Source: an uncultured Gemmatimonadales bacterium (GTDB lineage Bacteria > Gemmatimonadota > Gemmatimonadetes > Longimicrobiales > Gaopeijiaceae). From it: a DNA stretch of 22,637 nt. The notes beneath the pieces were generated by a model. It was not told where the DNA came from. It saw only the letters and a list, made by a program, of their open reading frames with translations, and searched no databases. Below, in pieces: positions 16,825-22,637 of this stretch; positions within the stretch are counted from its first letter, which is position 1; every line of letters starts with the position of its first letter. Made by a program: the position numbers and the translations under genes. The stretch lies in assembly GCA_937983085.1 (NCBI GenBank), contig CALJKZ010000191.1, positions 1 through 22,637 on the forward strand, in the 5' to 3' direction.

Positions 16825-17241
16825 CTACGCCCGGGGAGGGTGGAAGTGGGCCCGAGCCAGTAAGAGATCAGGGCGGATCTCATTGAAGGAGATCCGAGAC
16901 GCCGGGTCGTCCGGCGGAGCGTTCACGTTCGATAGGAGGGCCGGCAGAGACGGGGCGCCGGTGCACCCCTGCCCTAGAGCCGGCCCGAACGGACAGTGTC
17001 GTCCGTCCTCGCCGGCATCGGAGGCCTTCGTGAACGGGCAGTCCATAGCACCGGGTTCGTCAGTGGAGACCGCTACTTCGTCGTCCCCGGGAGCGTCCGC
17101 CAAGGTGATGGCGTCCATGGTACTCCCGTCCTCCATCATGGACATGGGCGCGCACGTCGAGGCCACCACCGCCTCCGCAAAGGAGAAGGCGAGGGCCATC
17201 AGGCCCAGCAGGGCCGACAAGGCGCGCATCCGGCGATTCAT
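16825..17241 (-). CDS. Small secreted Cys/Met-containing protein heading the cus genes
   Basis: A 138-residue protein I do not recognise, with a good signal peptide (residues 1-28, MNRRMRALSALLGLMALAFS and AVVAS). The mature part is acidic and has four cysteines (C30, C68, C83, C93) in TCAPMSMM, MDCPF, HCPFGP and GQGCTG, plus clustered Met near C30; these are plausible soft-metal ligands. The end LLLARAHFHPPRA carries two His and resembles the tail style of short proteins found beside copper genes (DUF2946-like), but I see no firm family match. It lies 102 bases downstream of the Sec-HMA gene and 122 upstream of the tolC-type gene on the same strand, so it may be a periplasmic copper chaperone standing in for the missing CusF. 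Confidence 0.7.
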   Translation of the reverse strand: MNRRMRALSALLGLMALAFSFAEAVVASTCAPMSMMEDGSTMDAITLADAPGDDEVAVSTDEPGAMDCPFTKASDAGEDGRHCPFGPALGQGCTGAPSLPALLSNVNAPPDDPASRISFNEIRPDLLLARAHFHPPRA

Positions 17242-17343
17242 GGAAGGTGAAGATCGCGGAGGCGACAGCCGCGCTCAAGGACGAAGGGTCCAGCCATCGA
17301 GCACCGATACGGCCGCCGCCAGTAGATCTGCGGACGATTATCC

Positions 17344-17841
17344 TCAGGGAGCGCCGACGGAGGTCACGCGCATCCGACCAGCGGATTCCTCCTCGACCCG
17401 GGCCTCCACCACGATTCGGTCCCCAACTCGACGTTCGACGCTAGCCATGACGTCCGGCTCGCCGACGACTTCGAGGACGACCTGACCCTCGGTCGTCCGG
17501 AACACAAGTCGGCCGTCCCGACGCTCGACGACGCCTCGCGCCCGAATGTCCGCCTCGCGGGGAGTGAAGCCCTGGTCACGAATGATCTGTCTGAGGCGAT
17601 CCAACCGCACCTGGTTGTCCTCCTTCAGCACGACGACGACCTCGCCGTCGTTCAGGCTCACCTCAGCGGAGGTGACGCCATCGACCTTCTCTACGGCCAC
17701 GCGCACGGCGTGGGCACAGATGCTTCAATCCATCCCGTAGATGGTCTGACGCACGTCGAGCAGTTGGGCCTGGGTACCGCTCGCCGAGAGCAGCGCGGCC
17801 GCGGACACCATCAGACCAGTCTTCCACATGGTTCTCCTCAT
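17344..17841 (-). CDS. Secreted MerP-like HMA protein with in-frame TGA (probable selenocysteine)
   Basis: Reading through one TGA (17727-17725) gives a 165-residue exported metal-binding protein. Residues 1-26 are a signal peptide (MRRTMWKTGLMVSAAALL, ending TQAQ). Residues about 27-92 are an HMA domain: YGMD-U39-SICAHAV, VEKVDGVTSAEVSLNDGEVVVVL and LRQIIRDQGFTPREADI are the standard beta-alpha-beta elements, with the TGA exactly at the first Cys of GMxCxxC. C42 is kept. Residues about 93-165 form a beta-rich extra domain (GDRIVVEARVEEES) without known match. ATG at 17841 has GAAGAGG upstream; ATG 17829 is an alternative. It is the last gene after merR, merT-like and an OMP gene, so it probably binds Hg or a similar soft metal in the periplasm. 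Alternatives: nonsense mutation or sequencing error. Confidence 0.78.
17692..17718 (-). promoter_or_regulatory. Candidate bacterial SECIS hairpin
   Basis: Counting from the base after TGA, C12-C17 (CCACGC) pair with G23-G28 (GCGTGG) around the five-base loop CGTGC. After one C-C mismatch the stem continues with G10-C30, U9-G31, G8-U32 and U7-A33. The apical loop starts 18 bases after the TGA and has G as its second base followed by U. This fits the general bacterial SECIS layout (short stem directly downstream of UGA, loop about 16-37 bases away, G among the first two loop bases). GC-rich coding DNA can form such stems by chance. Confidence 0.55.
17725..17727 (-). other. In-frame TGA, probable selenocysteine codon
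   Basis: The codon context on the minus strand is GGG ATG GAT TGA AGC ATC TGT GCC CAC, giving G-M-D-U-S-I-C-A-H. HMA domains have cysteine at this position. No frameshift is needed: the frame before and after the codon is the same and both sides match the same domain. Confidence 0.68.
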
Positions 17842-17879
17842 GGTATGCCTCTTCCAAGTCACAGTATCAGATTCGCCGT

Positions 17880-18737
17880 CTACCACCAGAACGTGACGTT
17901 CACCGCGAAACGGGCCTTCTCCCTCGGACCATCCAGGTTTTGTGAGACCGGAAGCGCCGGTCCCGCCGCCATCCCCCAGGACCCGTAGAGCCCCAGCGCG
18001 GTTAACGCCACGAAGATCTGTCGCCCGCCGGTGTCGGACACGGCACGGCCCGAAAGCCGATCCTCGCCGACCCACTCGCCGACCACCTCGACGAAGGCCC
18101 GCCAGTCAGCGTTTGGATAGTCGCCACGGAACACGGATGGTCGATAGCCCAGCACGAAGCTGGCCATGGTGACGTCGCCGGGACGATCTCCCCCGTCCGT
18201 GGCGTACCGTCGGTACGCGCCCCCGGCCCACGCGTAGACCGTACGGGAAGCGTACCCGGTGACAACGGCGCCAAAGGCACCGGGCGCGGTCTCCAACCCT
18301 CGGCGGTCACTCTCCAACGGATGATCTACGGCAACCCAGATCGTCGTTTCCCGTCGAGCGCCTACGCCAACGCCGGTGCGCTGCGGTCGCCATCCGAAGC
18401 CGATCTCCACATCGCGCGTCGCCGGCATGCGTGTGAACCCCCTCACCGGAGGCGCGTCGGAATCTCGCTCGATGGCCACGGGGAACGAACCGAAGGCCTG
18501 AAGGTCCGCGGTGATGCCATAGCTCACCATGGGGCGTACCATGGCGGTACGAGGGCCATCCAGGAGACGGGCCATCGCGCCCACATCCAGACTCCACCCG
18601 CCCTTGCCGAGTGTGGGAGTCGACAGCCCGTAGATCGGGCCGTGACCCTGCGCGACGAGGGCGGACGGCACACCCATCGACAGGATGACCGCCGCCGTAA
18701 GCATCCGGAACATGGACCGCACGATTCGCCCCGTCAT
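17880..18737 (-). CDS. Probable outer-membrane beta-barrel protein of the mer-like operon
   Basis: A 285-residue exported protein. The signal peptide covers about residues 1-31 (MFRMLTAAVILSMGVPSALVAQ). The rest alternates short amphipathic strands (LDVGAMARLL, PMVSYGITADLQAFGSFPVAI, VEIGFGWRPQRTGVG, TTIWVAVDHPLE, MASFVLGYRPSVF, WRAFVEVVGEW, FAVNVTFWW) with polar turns and ends in an aromatic residue, as outer-membrane barrels do. Start is the ATG that overlaps the merT-like stop in ATGA; a longer upstream frame would run through the merT-like gene. It resembles the uncharacterised outer-membrane proteins found with metal or solvent transport genes, with no specific family recognised. Its place between MerT-like and Sec-HMA genes suggests a route or sensor for the metal at the outer membrane. 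Confidence 0.75.
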   Translation of the reverse strand: MTGRIVRSMFRMLTAAVILSMGVPSALVAQGHGPIYGLSTPTLGKGGWSLDVGAMARLLDGPRTAMVRPMVSYGITADLQAFGSFPVAIERDSDAPPVRGFTRMPATRDVEIGFGWRPQRTGVGVGARRETTIWVAVDHPLESDRRGLETAPGAFGAVVTGYASRTVYAWAGGAYRRYATDGGDRPGDVTMASFVLGYRPSVFRGDYPNADWRAFVEVVGEWVGEDRLSGRAVSDTGGRQIFVALTALGLYGSWGMAAGPALPVSQNLDGPREKARFAVNVTFWW

Positions 18738-19105
18738 CCGCCGCTCCTCAACAGCAAGGGACCCAGCGTATAGACCGCGAGCAGCCCGAAAACGTACAGC
18801 ACCACCGACGCCCACCATGCCGTCCGCGTCCACCTCCCCAGTGGAGGCGGACACGTCGCGCCTTCCATGGCCACCTGCGGAGCGACGCGATCGCCATAGA
18901 CGCGGCTCCCCACGATGAGGATGCCGGCGAACAGGAATACCCATGCCTTGTTCTGGGACAGCCACACCAGCCCTGGCACCGCAGAGGTGATCGCCGCGAC
19001 AGTAGTTCCCAGCCCCAAGAGGACGAGCAGTGACGGCAGGACACAGCACAGAAGCGTGCCGATGGATGCCCCGAACGCCGCCCAGACCGAGCTACGACCG
19101 CTCAT
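18734..19105 (-). CDS. MerT-like mercuric-type transport protein
   Basis: A 123-residue inner-membrane protein with three hydrophobic helices (about 8-40, 53-70, 96-119). The first helix carries the cysteine pair C20-C21 in GTLLCCVLPSLLVLLGLG, the hallmark of MerT and related mercuric uptake proteins, which receive Hg(II) from MerP and pass it inside. MerT normally has a second pair in the loop between helices 2 and 3; here only C85 (ATCPPP) remains. The ATG at 19105 is the only start because TGA lies five codons upstream; its Shine-Dalgarno is weak. It lies 48 bases after the merR-type gene and overlaps the next gene by four bases. No mercuric reductase gene is in the window, so the metal and its fate are open. 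Confidence 0.85.
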   Translation of the reverse strand: MSGRSSVWAAFGASIGTLLCCVLPSLLVLLGLGTTVAAITSAVPGLVWLSQNKAWVFLFAGILIVGSRVYGDRVAPQVAMEGATCPPPLGRWTRTAWWASVVLYVFGLLAVYTLGPLLLRSGG

Positions 19106-19153
19106 ACGATTTGGCCATCACCGTCGTCCGGCTCGCGGGCCCCTCGAGTGCGG

Positions 19154-19567
19154 TCACGGCACCTCCTCGATGATCCGGCACCGACATCCGGACCCCGATG
19201 TCGCCGACTCCCCGCGCGCCAGCCTCTCCTCGAGCCGTGCTTCGAGTTCGCGGAGTCCCCGGATCCGCTCTCGAATTTCCTCGAGCCGGGCAGACAGCAG
19301 CCCGAGCACATGCGGGCACGGCTCCCCGCCGTCGTCGATGATGTTGAGGATCTCGACGATCTCCTCGAGGCTGAGTCCCAGCGTTTGAGCCTGACTCACG
19401 AACGCGATGCGGTCCACGTCACCGGACCCGTAGATCCTGTATCCGGATCTGCTCCGATCAGCCTCGGGCAGAACACCGCTCGCCTCGTAGTATCGGATCG
19501 TGTCGCGGCTGACGCCGCTCCGCTCGGACAATCCTCCGATGAAAAACGTCTCGTTGTCGATCGCCAT
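19154..19567 (-). CDS. merR: MerR-family heavy-metal-responsive regulator
   Basis: A 137-residue activator of the metal-sensing MerR group. The winged-helix DNA-binding half is clear: FFIGGLSERSGVSRDTIRYYEASGVL with RSGYRIYG, then the FVSQAQTLGLSLEEIVEIL segment. A long dimer helix follows (LSARLEEIRERIRGLRELEARLEERL). Ligand-type residues are C84 and H86 in EPCPHV and C128/C130 in SGCRCR; the middle cysteine of Hg-MerR (C117 in Tn501) has no match, so the pattern lies between MerR and ZntR/CadR. It has AAGGGAA upstream of the ATG and a typical MerR promoter-operator 37 bases further up. It most likely controls itself and the downstream merT-like, OMP and Sec-HMA genes, sensing Hg, Zn/Cd/Pb or a related metal. 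Confidence 0.92.
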   Translation of the reverse strand: MAIDNETFFIGGLSERSGVSRDTIRYYEASGVLPEADRSRSGYRIYGSGDVDRIAFVSQAQTLGLSLEEIVEILNIIDDGGEPCPHVLGLLSARLEEIRERIRGLRELEARLEERLARGESATSGSGCRCRIIEEVP

Positions 19568-19603
19568 GCAGTTCCCTTCGATCGCTGTCGTGGCCGTTGA
19601 TCA

Positions 19604-19635
19604 ACGATAAACCCTTGAGTCCACTCCAAGGTCAA
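19604..19635 (-). promoter_or_regulatory. MerR-type promoter and operator
   Basis: On the minus strand: -35 TTGACC (19635-19630), a 20-base spacer, and -10 TATCGT (19609-19604). The spacer holds the dyad ACCTTGGAGT-GG-ACTCAAGGGT (19632-19611), 8 of 10 positions symmetric. An over-long 19-20-base spacer containing such a dyad is the hallmark of promoters that MerR proteins twist into activity. It lies directly between the permease stop and the merR-type gene. Confidence 0.82.
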
Positions 19636-19642
19636 GACCGTC

Positions 19643-20845
19643 TCAGATCCCGCCGAGCCACACCCCTGCTCCAACCATCAGTGCCGCCGCCGCCGCGAGG
19701 GCAACCGCCCGCTTTACGGGCCCACCACCCGGCATCTCCATCCCGTCGCCTCCCATGCCGCTGGCCAGGAAGCGACGGTGCAGCCAAACGAGCCAGGCAG
19801 CCACGAACGCCATGATGAGGTTGAGCCAAAAGGTGTAGTCGATGGCGAAGCGCGTGGCTTCCTCGACGACGCGCTGACTTTCGGGTGTGACTCCGAGAGC
19901 CCCGAAAACCACGTGGAGCAGCAGTGCAGTCGACACCATGCTCACGTACATCACTGCCGCGATGTACAGGGCCACACGCCACCCGTAGTACTTGGCGTTC
20001 ACAGCCACCAGCGGCGGCACGATGAGATCCGAGTAGATGAATCCCATGATGCCAGCGAACAGCACACCGTTGCTGCTCAGTACCGTGGCCAGTGGAATGT
20101 TTCCCATGCTCCCGATGAAGGTCGCCGCGGCTACGAAGGGCGCCACCAACGCGTTCTCGAGAACGATGAGCCATTGAGGCAACTCACCCTGGAGGTCGAG
20201 CAGGAAGATCGCCCCCCACCACGAGGTCGGGACCAGCACGGCCACGAAGCCGGCAATCGTGAACCCGATGAGGATCTCCTCCCAGACCATGCCCCACTCG
20301 GATACGAAGTTGTGGCCGACCCGACGCCATCCCTCGGGACTGCGGATTCGCTCCCGCCAGTCGAATTCGTCCTCTTCCCCATCCACGTCTTCGACCCGCT
20401 CACGCGCGGACTCGAGCCAGGACCTGGGATAGGTTGCACGAATGATGGTCGCGCTCACGACGATCATCACGACGCCACCGATGAGCTCGGCCACCACGAA
20501 CTCCCACCCCAGGAAAATGAAGATGAGGATGCCGAGTTCGATGACGAGATTCGTCGAAGCGAACATGAACGCGACGCCGGCGACGAAGTGCGCCCCCTTG
20601 AGGATCAGGGATCGAGCAGCGGACAGGGCGGCGAACGAGCAGGAAGACGAGATCGACCCGAAGATCGTGGCGAGGGTGATGGACCCGGCGCTGGGGTCTC
20701 CCATGTGTTTCGTAAGACGGCTCTTGGGCACGAACGCCTGGATCATGGCGCTGATGAAATACCCCAAGACGAACGCCCACCCCGACTTCCAGAAGAAGCC
20801 GAGAGCCGTGCGGGATCCTTCCGAGAGGGGTCCGAGAAGGTCCAT
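19643..20845 (-). CDS. ArsP/UPF0718-type permease (COG0701-like)
   Basis: A 400-residue inner-membrane permease with about ten hydrophobic helices. The first half holds FGSISSSCSFAALSAARSLILKG, a variant of the SSCS motif of the COG0701 permeases that includes ArsP, and the second half repeats the fold (FIGSMGNIPLATVLSSNGVLFAGIMGF). A charged cytoplasmic loop lies at about 142-175 (ARERVEDVDGEEDEFDWRER). The C-terminus has a short Met/Gly stretch (GMGGDGMEMPGGG) before the final helix. Start is ATG at 20845 with AGGAG upstream; a longer frame to 21040 overlaps the ATPase gene and is rejected. It follows the CopB-type ATPase gene by 26 bases, so it likely works in the same metal response. Family members export organoarsenicals or metals; the substrate here is unknown. 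Confidence 0.86.
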   Translation of the reverse strand: MDLLGPLSEGSRTALGFFWKSGWAFVLGYFISAMIQAFVPKSRLTKHMGDPSAGSITLATIFGSISSSCSFAALSAARSLILKGAHFVAGVAFMFASTNLVIELGILIFIFLGWEFVVAELIGGVVMIVVSATIIRATYPRSWLESARERVEDVDGEEDEFDWRERIRSPEGWRRVGHNFVSEWGMVWEEILIGFTIAGFVAVLVPTSWWGAIFLLDLQGELPQWLIVLENALVAPFVAAATFIGSMGNIPLATVLSSNGVLFAGIMGFIYSDLIVPPLVAVNAKYYGWRVALYIAAVMYVSMVSTALLLHVVFGALGVTPESQRVVEEATRFAIDYTFWLNLIMAFVAAWLVWLHRRFLASGMGGDGMEMPGGGPVKRAVALAAAAALMVGAGVWLGGI

Positions 20846-20871
20846 CCGTTCTCCTGCCTTCGCGCAGGTGA

Positions 20872-22637
20872 TCAGTCGAGCGTAAGGTCGGTGCGTCGCA
20901 GCAGTTGCGCGTTGAGGGCCACGATGATCGTGCTCATGGACATGAGCACGGCGGCGAACGCGGGGTGGAGGAGAATGCCCCACGGAGCCAGGACGCCGGC
21001 GGCCAGCGGGATCGCGAAGATGTTGTAGCCCGCCGCCCACCAGAGGTTCTGGATCATCTTGCGGTAGGTCGCGCGGCTCAACATTACGATTCGCGGTAGA
21101 TCCCGGGGATCGCTACGCACCAGCACGACGTCTCCAGCCTCCACGGCAACGTCGGTACCCGCTCCGATGGCTACGCCGACATCCGCAGTGACGAGGGCGG
21201 GCGCGTCGTTGACGCCGTCCCCGACCATGGCCACGCGCTTCCCGCCAGCCTGCAGCGACCGAATTTTGTCGGCCTTCTGTTCGGGAAGAACCTGGGCGAA
21301 GACGGTCTCGATGCCGAGATCCTCCGCCACCGCTTCGGCCACGGCCTGTGCGTCTCCCGTCAGCATGACCACCTCGATGCCCAGGCCGCGCAGCGCCCGA
21401 ACAGCCTCCCGGGACTCTTCCCGAATCCGATCTGCCAGCCCGAAGACGGCGATGGCACTGCCGTCTTCGACGAGGTAGACCGTGGTCTGGCCGCGAGCCT
21501 CGCTCTCCTCTCCCGCGGCACGGATCATATCGGGGACCGCAACCTGATACTCCCGGAGAAGAGCCGGGCCGCCCATGCGGAGTTCCCTCCCCTCCACCTC
21601 GGCCACGACGCCGTGACCTGGAATCGCCTCGAACCCACTGGAGGTAGGGACTTCCAGGCCGCGCTCTCGAGCCGCATTCACGATGCTCTGGGCGATGGTG
21701 TGTTCCGAGTCCTGCTCGACGCCGGCGGCGAGGCGCAGAGCTTCCGCTTCGCCCATCCCGTCGATCGCCGACACCGATACCACACCGAACTCACCGAAGG
21801 TGAGCGTCCCCGTCTTGTCGAACACGACGGCATCGATGTCCTTTGCCTCCTCCAGACCCCGTCGGTCGCGCACGAGCAGCCCACTCCGGGCTCCAAGGGT
21901 CGTCGAGATGGCCACGACGAGAGGCACCGCGAGTCCCAGGGCGTGGGGACAGGCGATGACCAGTACGGCCACGAGGCGTTGGACCGCGAAAGCCGAATCA
22001 TCTCCGACGATGAGCCACGTCGTTATGGTCGCCAGGCCCGCCCCGACGGCGACGATGGTGAGGAAGAACGCCGCTCGGTCGGCGAGAGCCTGAGCCCGGG
22101 AGCGGGATGTCTGGGCGTCCTCCACCAGGCGCATGATGCCGGCGAGGGCGGTCCCCTCCCCCGTTCCGGTGACTTCCACCCTGAGCGACCCCGACCCGTT
22201 CACGGTGCCCGCCACCACGTCGGAGCCGGGTGCCTTGTCCACCGGCTTGGACTCCCCGGTGATCATGGACTCGTTCACCGAGCTGCGACCCTCCCTGACG
22301 ACACCGTCCGCAGGAACCGACGCTCCTGGCCGGACCAGCACGATGTCCCCATCGGAGAGATCCGAAACCGGGACCTCTTCGGTCCCGGCCGGGGTTACGC
22401 GAACAGCCATGTCGGGGAGGAGCTTCGCCAGCTCCTTGAGAGCGCCGCGCGCCTTGCCGATGGATCGCATTTCGATCCAGTGACCGAGGACCATGATGGT
22501 CACGAGCGTGGCCAACTCCCACCACAACGCCTCTCCCGGCCAACCCAGAGTCACCGCGAGGCTGTACACGAAGGCCACGACGATGGCCAGGGAGATGAGC
22601 GTCATCATCCCCGGCAATCTTCCCCTCAGTTCGCCGG
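20872..22637 (-). CDS. copB: CopB-type copper P1B-3 ATPase, N-terminus beyond the window
   Basis: A copper-exporting inner-membrane ATPase whose 5' end lies outside the window: the frame stays open to the right edge (ELRGRLPGMMTLISLAI), so the TTG at 22617 is not the true start. The CPH motif (codons at 21951-21943, IACPHALGLAVPLVV) marks the P1B-3/CopB group, proposed to move Cu(II) or Cu(I). Also visible are TGES in the actuator domain, DKTGTLT with the phosphorylated Asp, the SEHTIAQ segment replacing the usual SEHP-like HP, VMLTGDAQ, MVGDGVNDAPAL, and NLWWAAGYNIFAIPLAAGV in TM7 followed by MSMSTIIVALNAQLLRR in TM8. It is the first visible gene of the unit with the permease. N-terminal His-rich or HMA metal domains cannot be judged. 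Confidence 0.95.
   Translation of the reverse strand, partial: GELRGRLPGMMTLISLAIVVAFVYSLAVTLGWPGEALWWELATLVTIMVLGHWIEMRSIGKARGALKELAKLLPDMAVRVTPAGTEEVPVSDLSDGDIVLVRPGASVPADGVVREGRSSVNESMITGESKPVDKAPGSDVVAGTVNGSGSLRVEVTGTGEGTALAGIMRLVEDAQTSRSRAQALADRAAFFLTIVAVGAGLATITTWLIVGDDSAFAVQRLVAVLVIACPHALGLAVPLVVAISTTLGARSGLLVRDRRGLEEAKDIDAVVFDKTGTLTFGEFGVVSVSAIDGMGEAEALRLAAGVEQDSEHTIAQSIVNAARERGLEVPTSSGFEAIPGHGVVAEVEGRELRMGGPALLREYQVAVPDMIRAAGEESEARGQTTVYLVEDGSAIAVFGLADRIREESREAVRALRGLGIEVVMLTGDAQAVAEAVAEDLGIETVFAQVLPEQKADKIRSLQAGGKRVAMVGDGVNDAPALVTADVGVAIGAGTDVAVEAGDVVLVRSDPRDLPRIVMLSRATYRKMIQNLWWAAGYNIFAIPLAAGVLAPWGILLHPAFAAVLMSMSTIIVALNAQLLRRTDLTLD

Noticed and set aside
17344..17706. A separate 120-residue gene starting at GTG 17706
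   Set aside because: It would begin inside the first helix of an HMA domain, without the metal motif, signal peptide or ribosome-binding site. The missing parts lie directly upstream in the same frame across the TGA.
17344..17841. Simple pseudogene by nonsense mutation
   Set aside because: It remains possible, but no other damage is seen, the stop is TGA and not TAA or TAG, it hits exactly the metal-binding Cys, and a fitting hairpin follows. I rank Sec first.
17725..18075. A 116-residue gene ending at the TGA
   Set aside because: Its first 78 codons run antisense-like out of frame through the end of the outer-membrane protein gene; only the last 38 codons (signal peptide and first HMA strand) are real and belong to the read-through gene.
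17880..19049. 389-residue long form of the outer-membrane protein
   Set aside because: The first 104 codons overlap the MerT-like gene in another frame; the ATG at 18737 is followed by a signal peptide and overlaps the upstream stop in ATGA.
19106..19156. Selenocysteine read-through at the MerR stop (TGA at 19156-19154)
   Set aside because: The product already has the normal MerR length and the following codons give an unrelated short peptide before the next TGA.
19643..21040. 465-residue long form of the permease
   Set aside because: The extra 65 codons overlap the CopB-type ATPase gene and read as low-complexity Arg/His-rich shadow; ATG at 20845 has a good ribosome-binding site.
1..22637. 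tRNA, rRNA, CRISPR array, insertion sequence or attachment site
   Set aside because: No repeat-spacer pattern, transposase or integrase frame, or tRNA-like cloverleaf noticed; the window is filled by protein genes with short gaps, none above 300 bases. The selenocysteine tRNA is also not in this window.

Overview
The window is GC-rich bacterial chromosome, almost fully coding, from a Gram-negative (diderm) organism: it encodes TolC/RND tripartite efflux parts, a beta-barrel protein, a lipoprotein and a Tat-type leader. Gene content and style (Tat-leader aminotransferase, Ig-like repeat lipoprotein, many secreted metal proteins) would fit Gemmatimonadota or a similar environmental phylum, but this is inference; there is no rRNA or marker gene to settle it.

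Layout. (1) Positions 1-3670, plus strand: the 3' end of a sodium:dicarboxylate symporter, a HisC-like PLP aminotransferase with a twin-arginine leader, and an Ig-repeat lipoprotein, ending in a 13-bp perfect hairpin. (2) 3728-6325, minus strand: an ArsR/SmtB-CadC-type sensor overlapping a Zn/Cd/Pb P1B-2 ATPase, with a clear promoter and operator. (3) 6402-8348, minus strand: a PepSY membrane protein and a secreted SnoaL/DUF4440-like protein, divergent from (4) 8526-10690, plus strand: CopC, CopD and a DUF4198-type secreted protein. The shared 177-bp intergenic region holds two inverted repeats. (5) 10802-17241, minus strand: a small Cys/Met-bearing secreted protein, TolC-type outer-membrane factor, CusB-like adaptor with Met-rich ends and CusA (Cu/Ag RND pump with the three-methionine site). 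(6) 17344-19635, minus strand: a MerR regulator with a MerR-type 20-bp-spacer promoter, a MerT-like membrane protein, a beta-barrel outer-membrane protein and a secreted HMA (MerP-like) protein. (7) 19643-22637, minus strand: an ArsP/UPF0718-type permease and a CopB-type (CPH) P1B-3 ATPase that runs off the window.

The whole right-hand 19 kb is therefore a metal-defence island: inner-membrane ATPases for Zn/Cd/Pb and for Cu, an RND pump carrying Cu/Ag out across the envelope, periplasmic Cu proteins (CopC, CopD) and a mercury-type uptake/binding pair. Two metal sensors (ArsR-type and MerR-type) have recognisable operators.

The most interesting point is the last gene of the merR-merT-OMP operon. 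Its HMA metal-binding motif, normally GMxCxxC, is encoded with an in-frame TGA exactly where the first cysteine belongs. The reading frame is open and homologous on both sides, and a hairpin fitting the bacterial SECIS layout begins a few nucleotides downstream. The best reading is a selenocysteine-containing MerP-like metal-binding protein (U-x-x-C), which ordinary gene callers would split or truncate.
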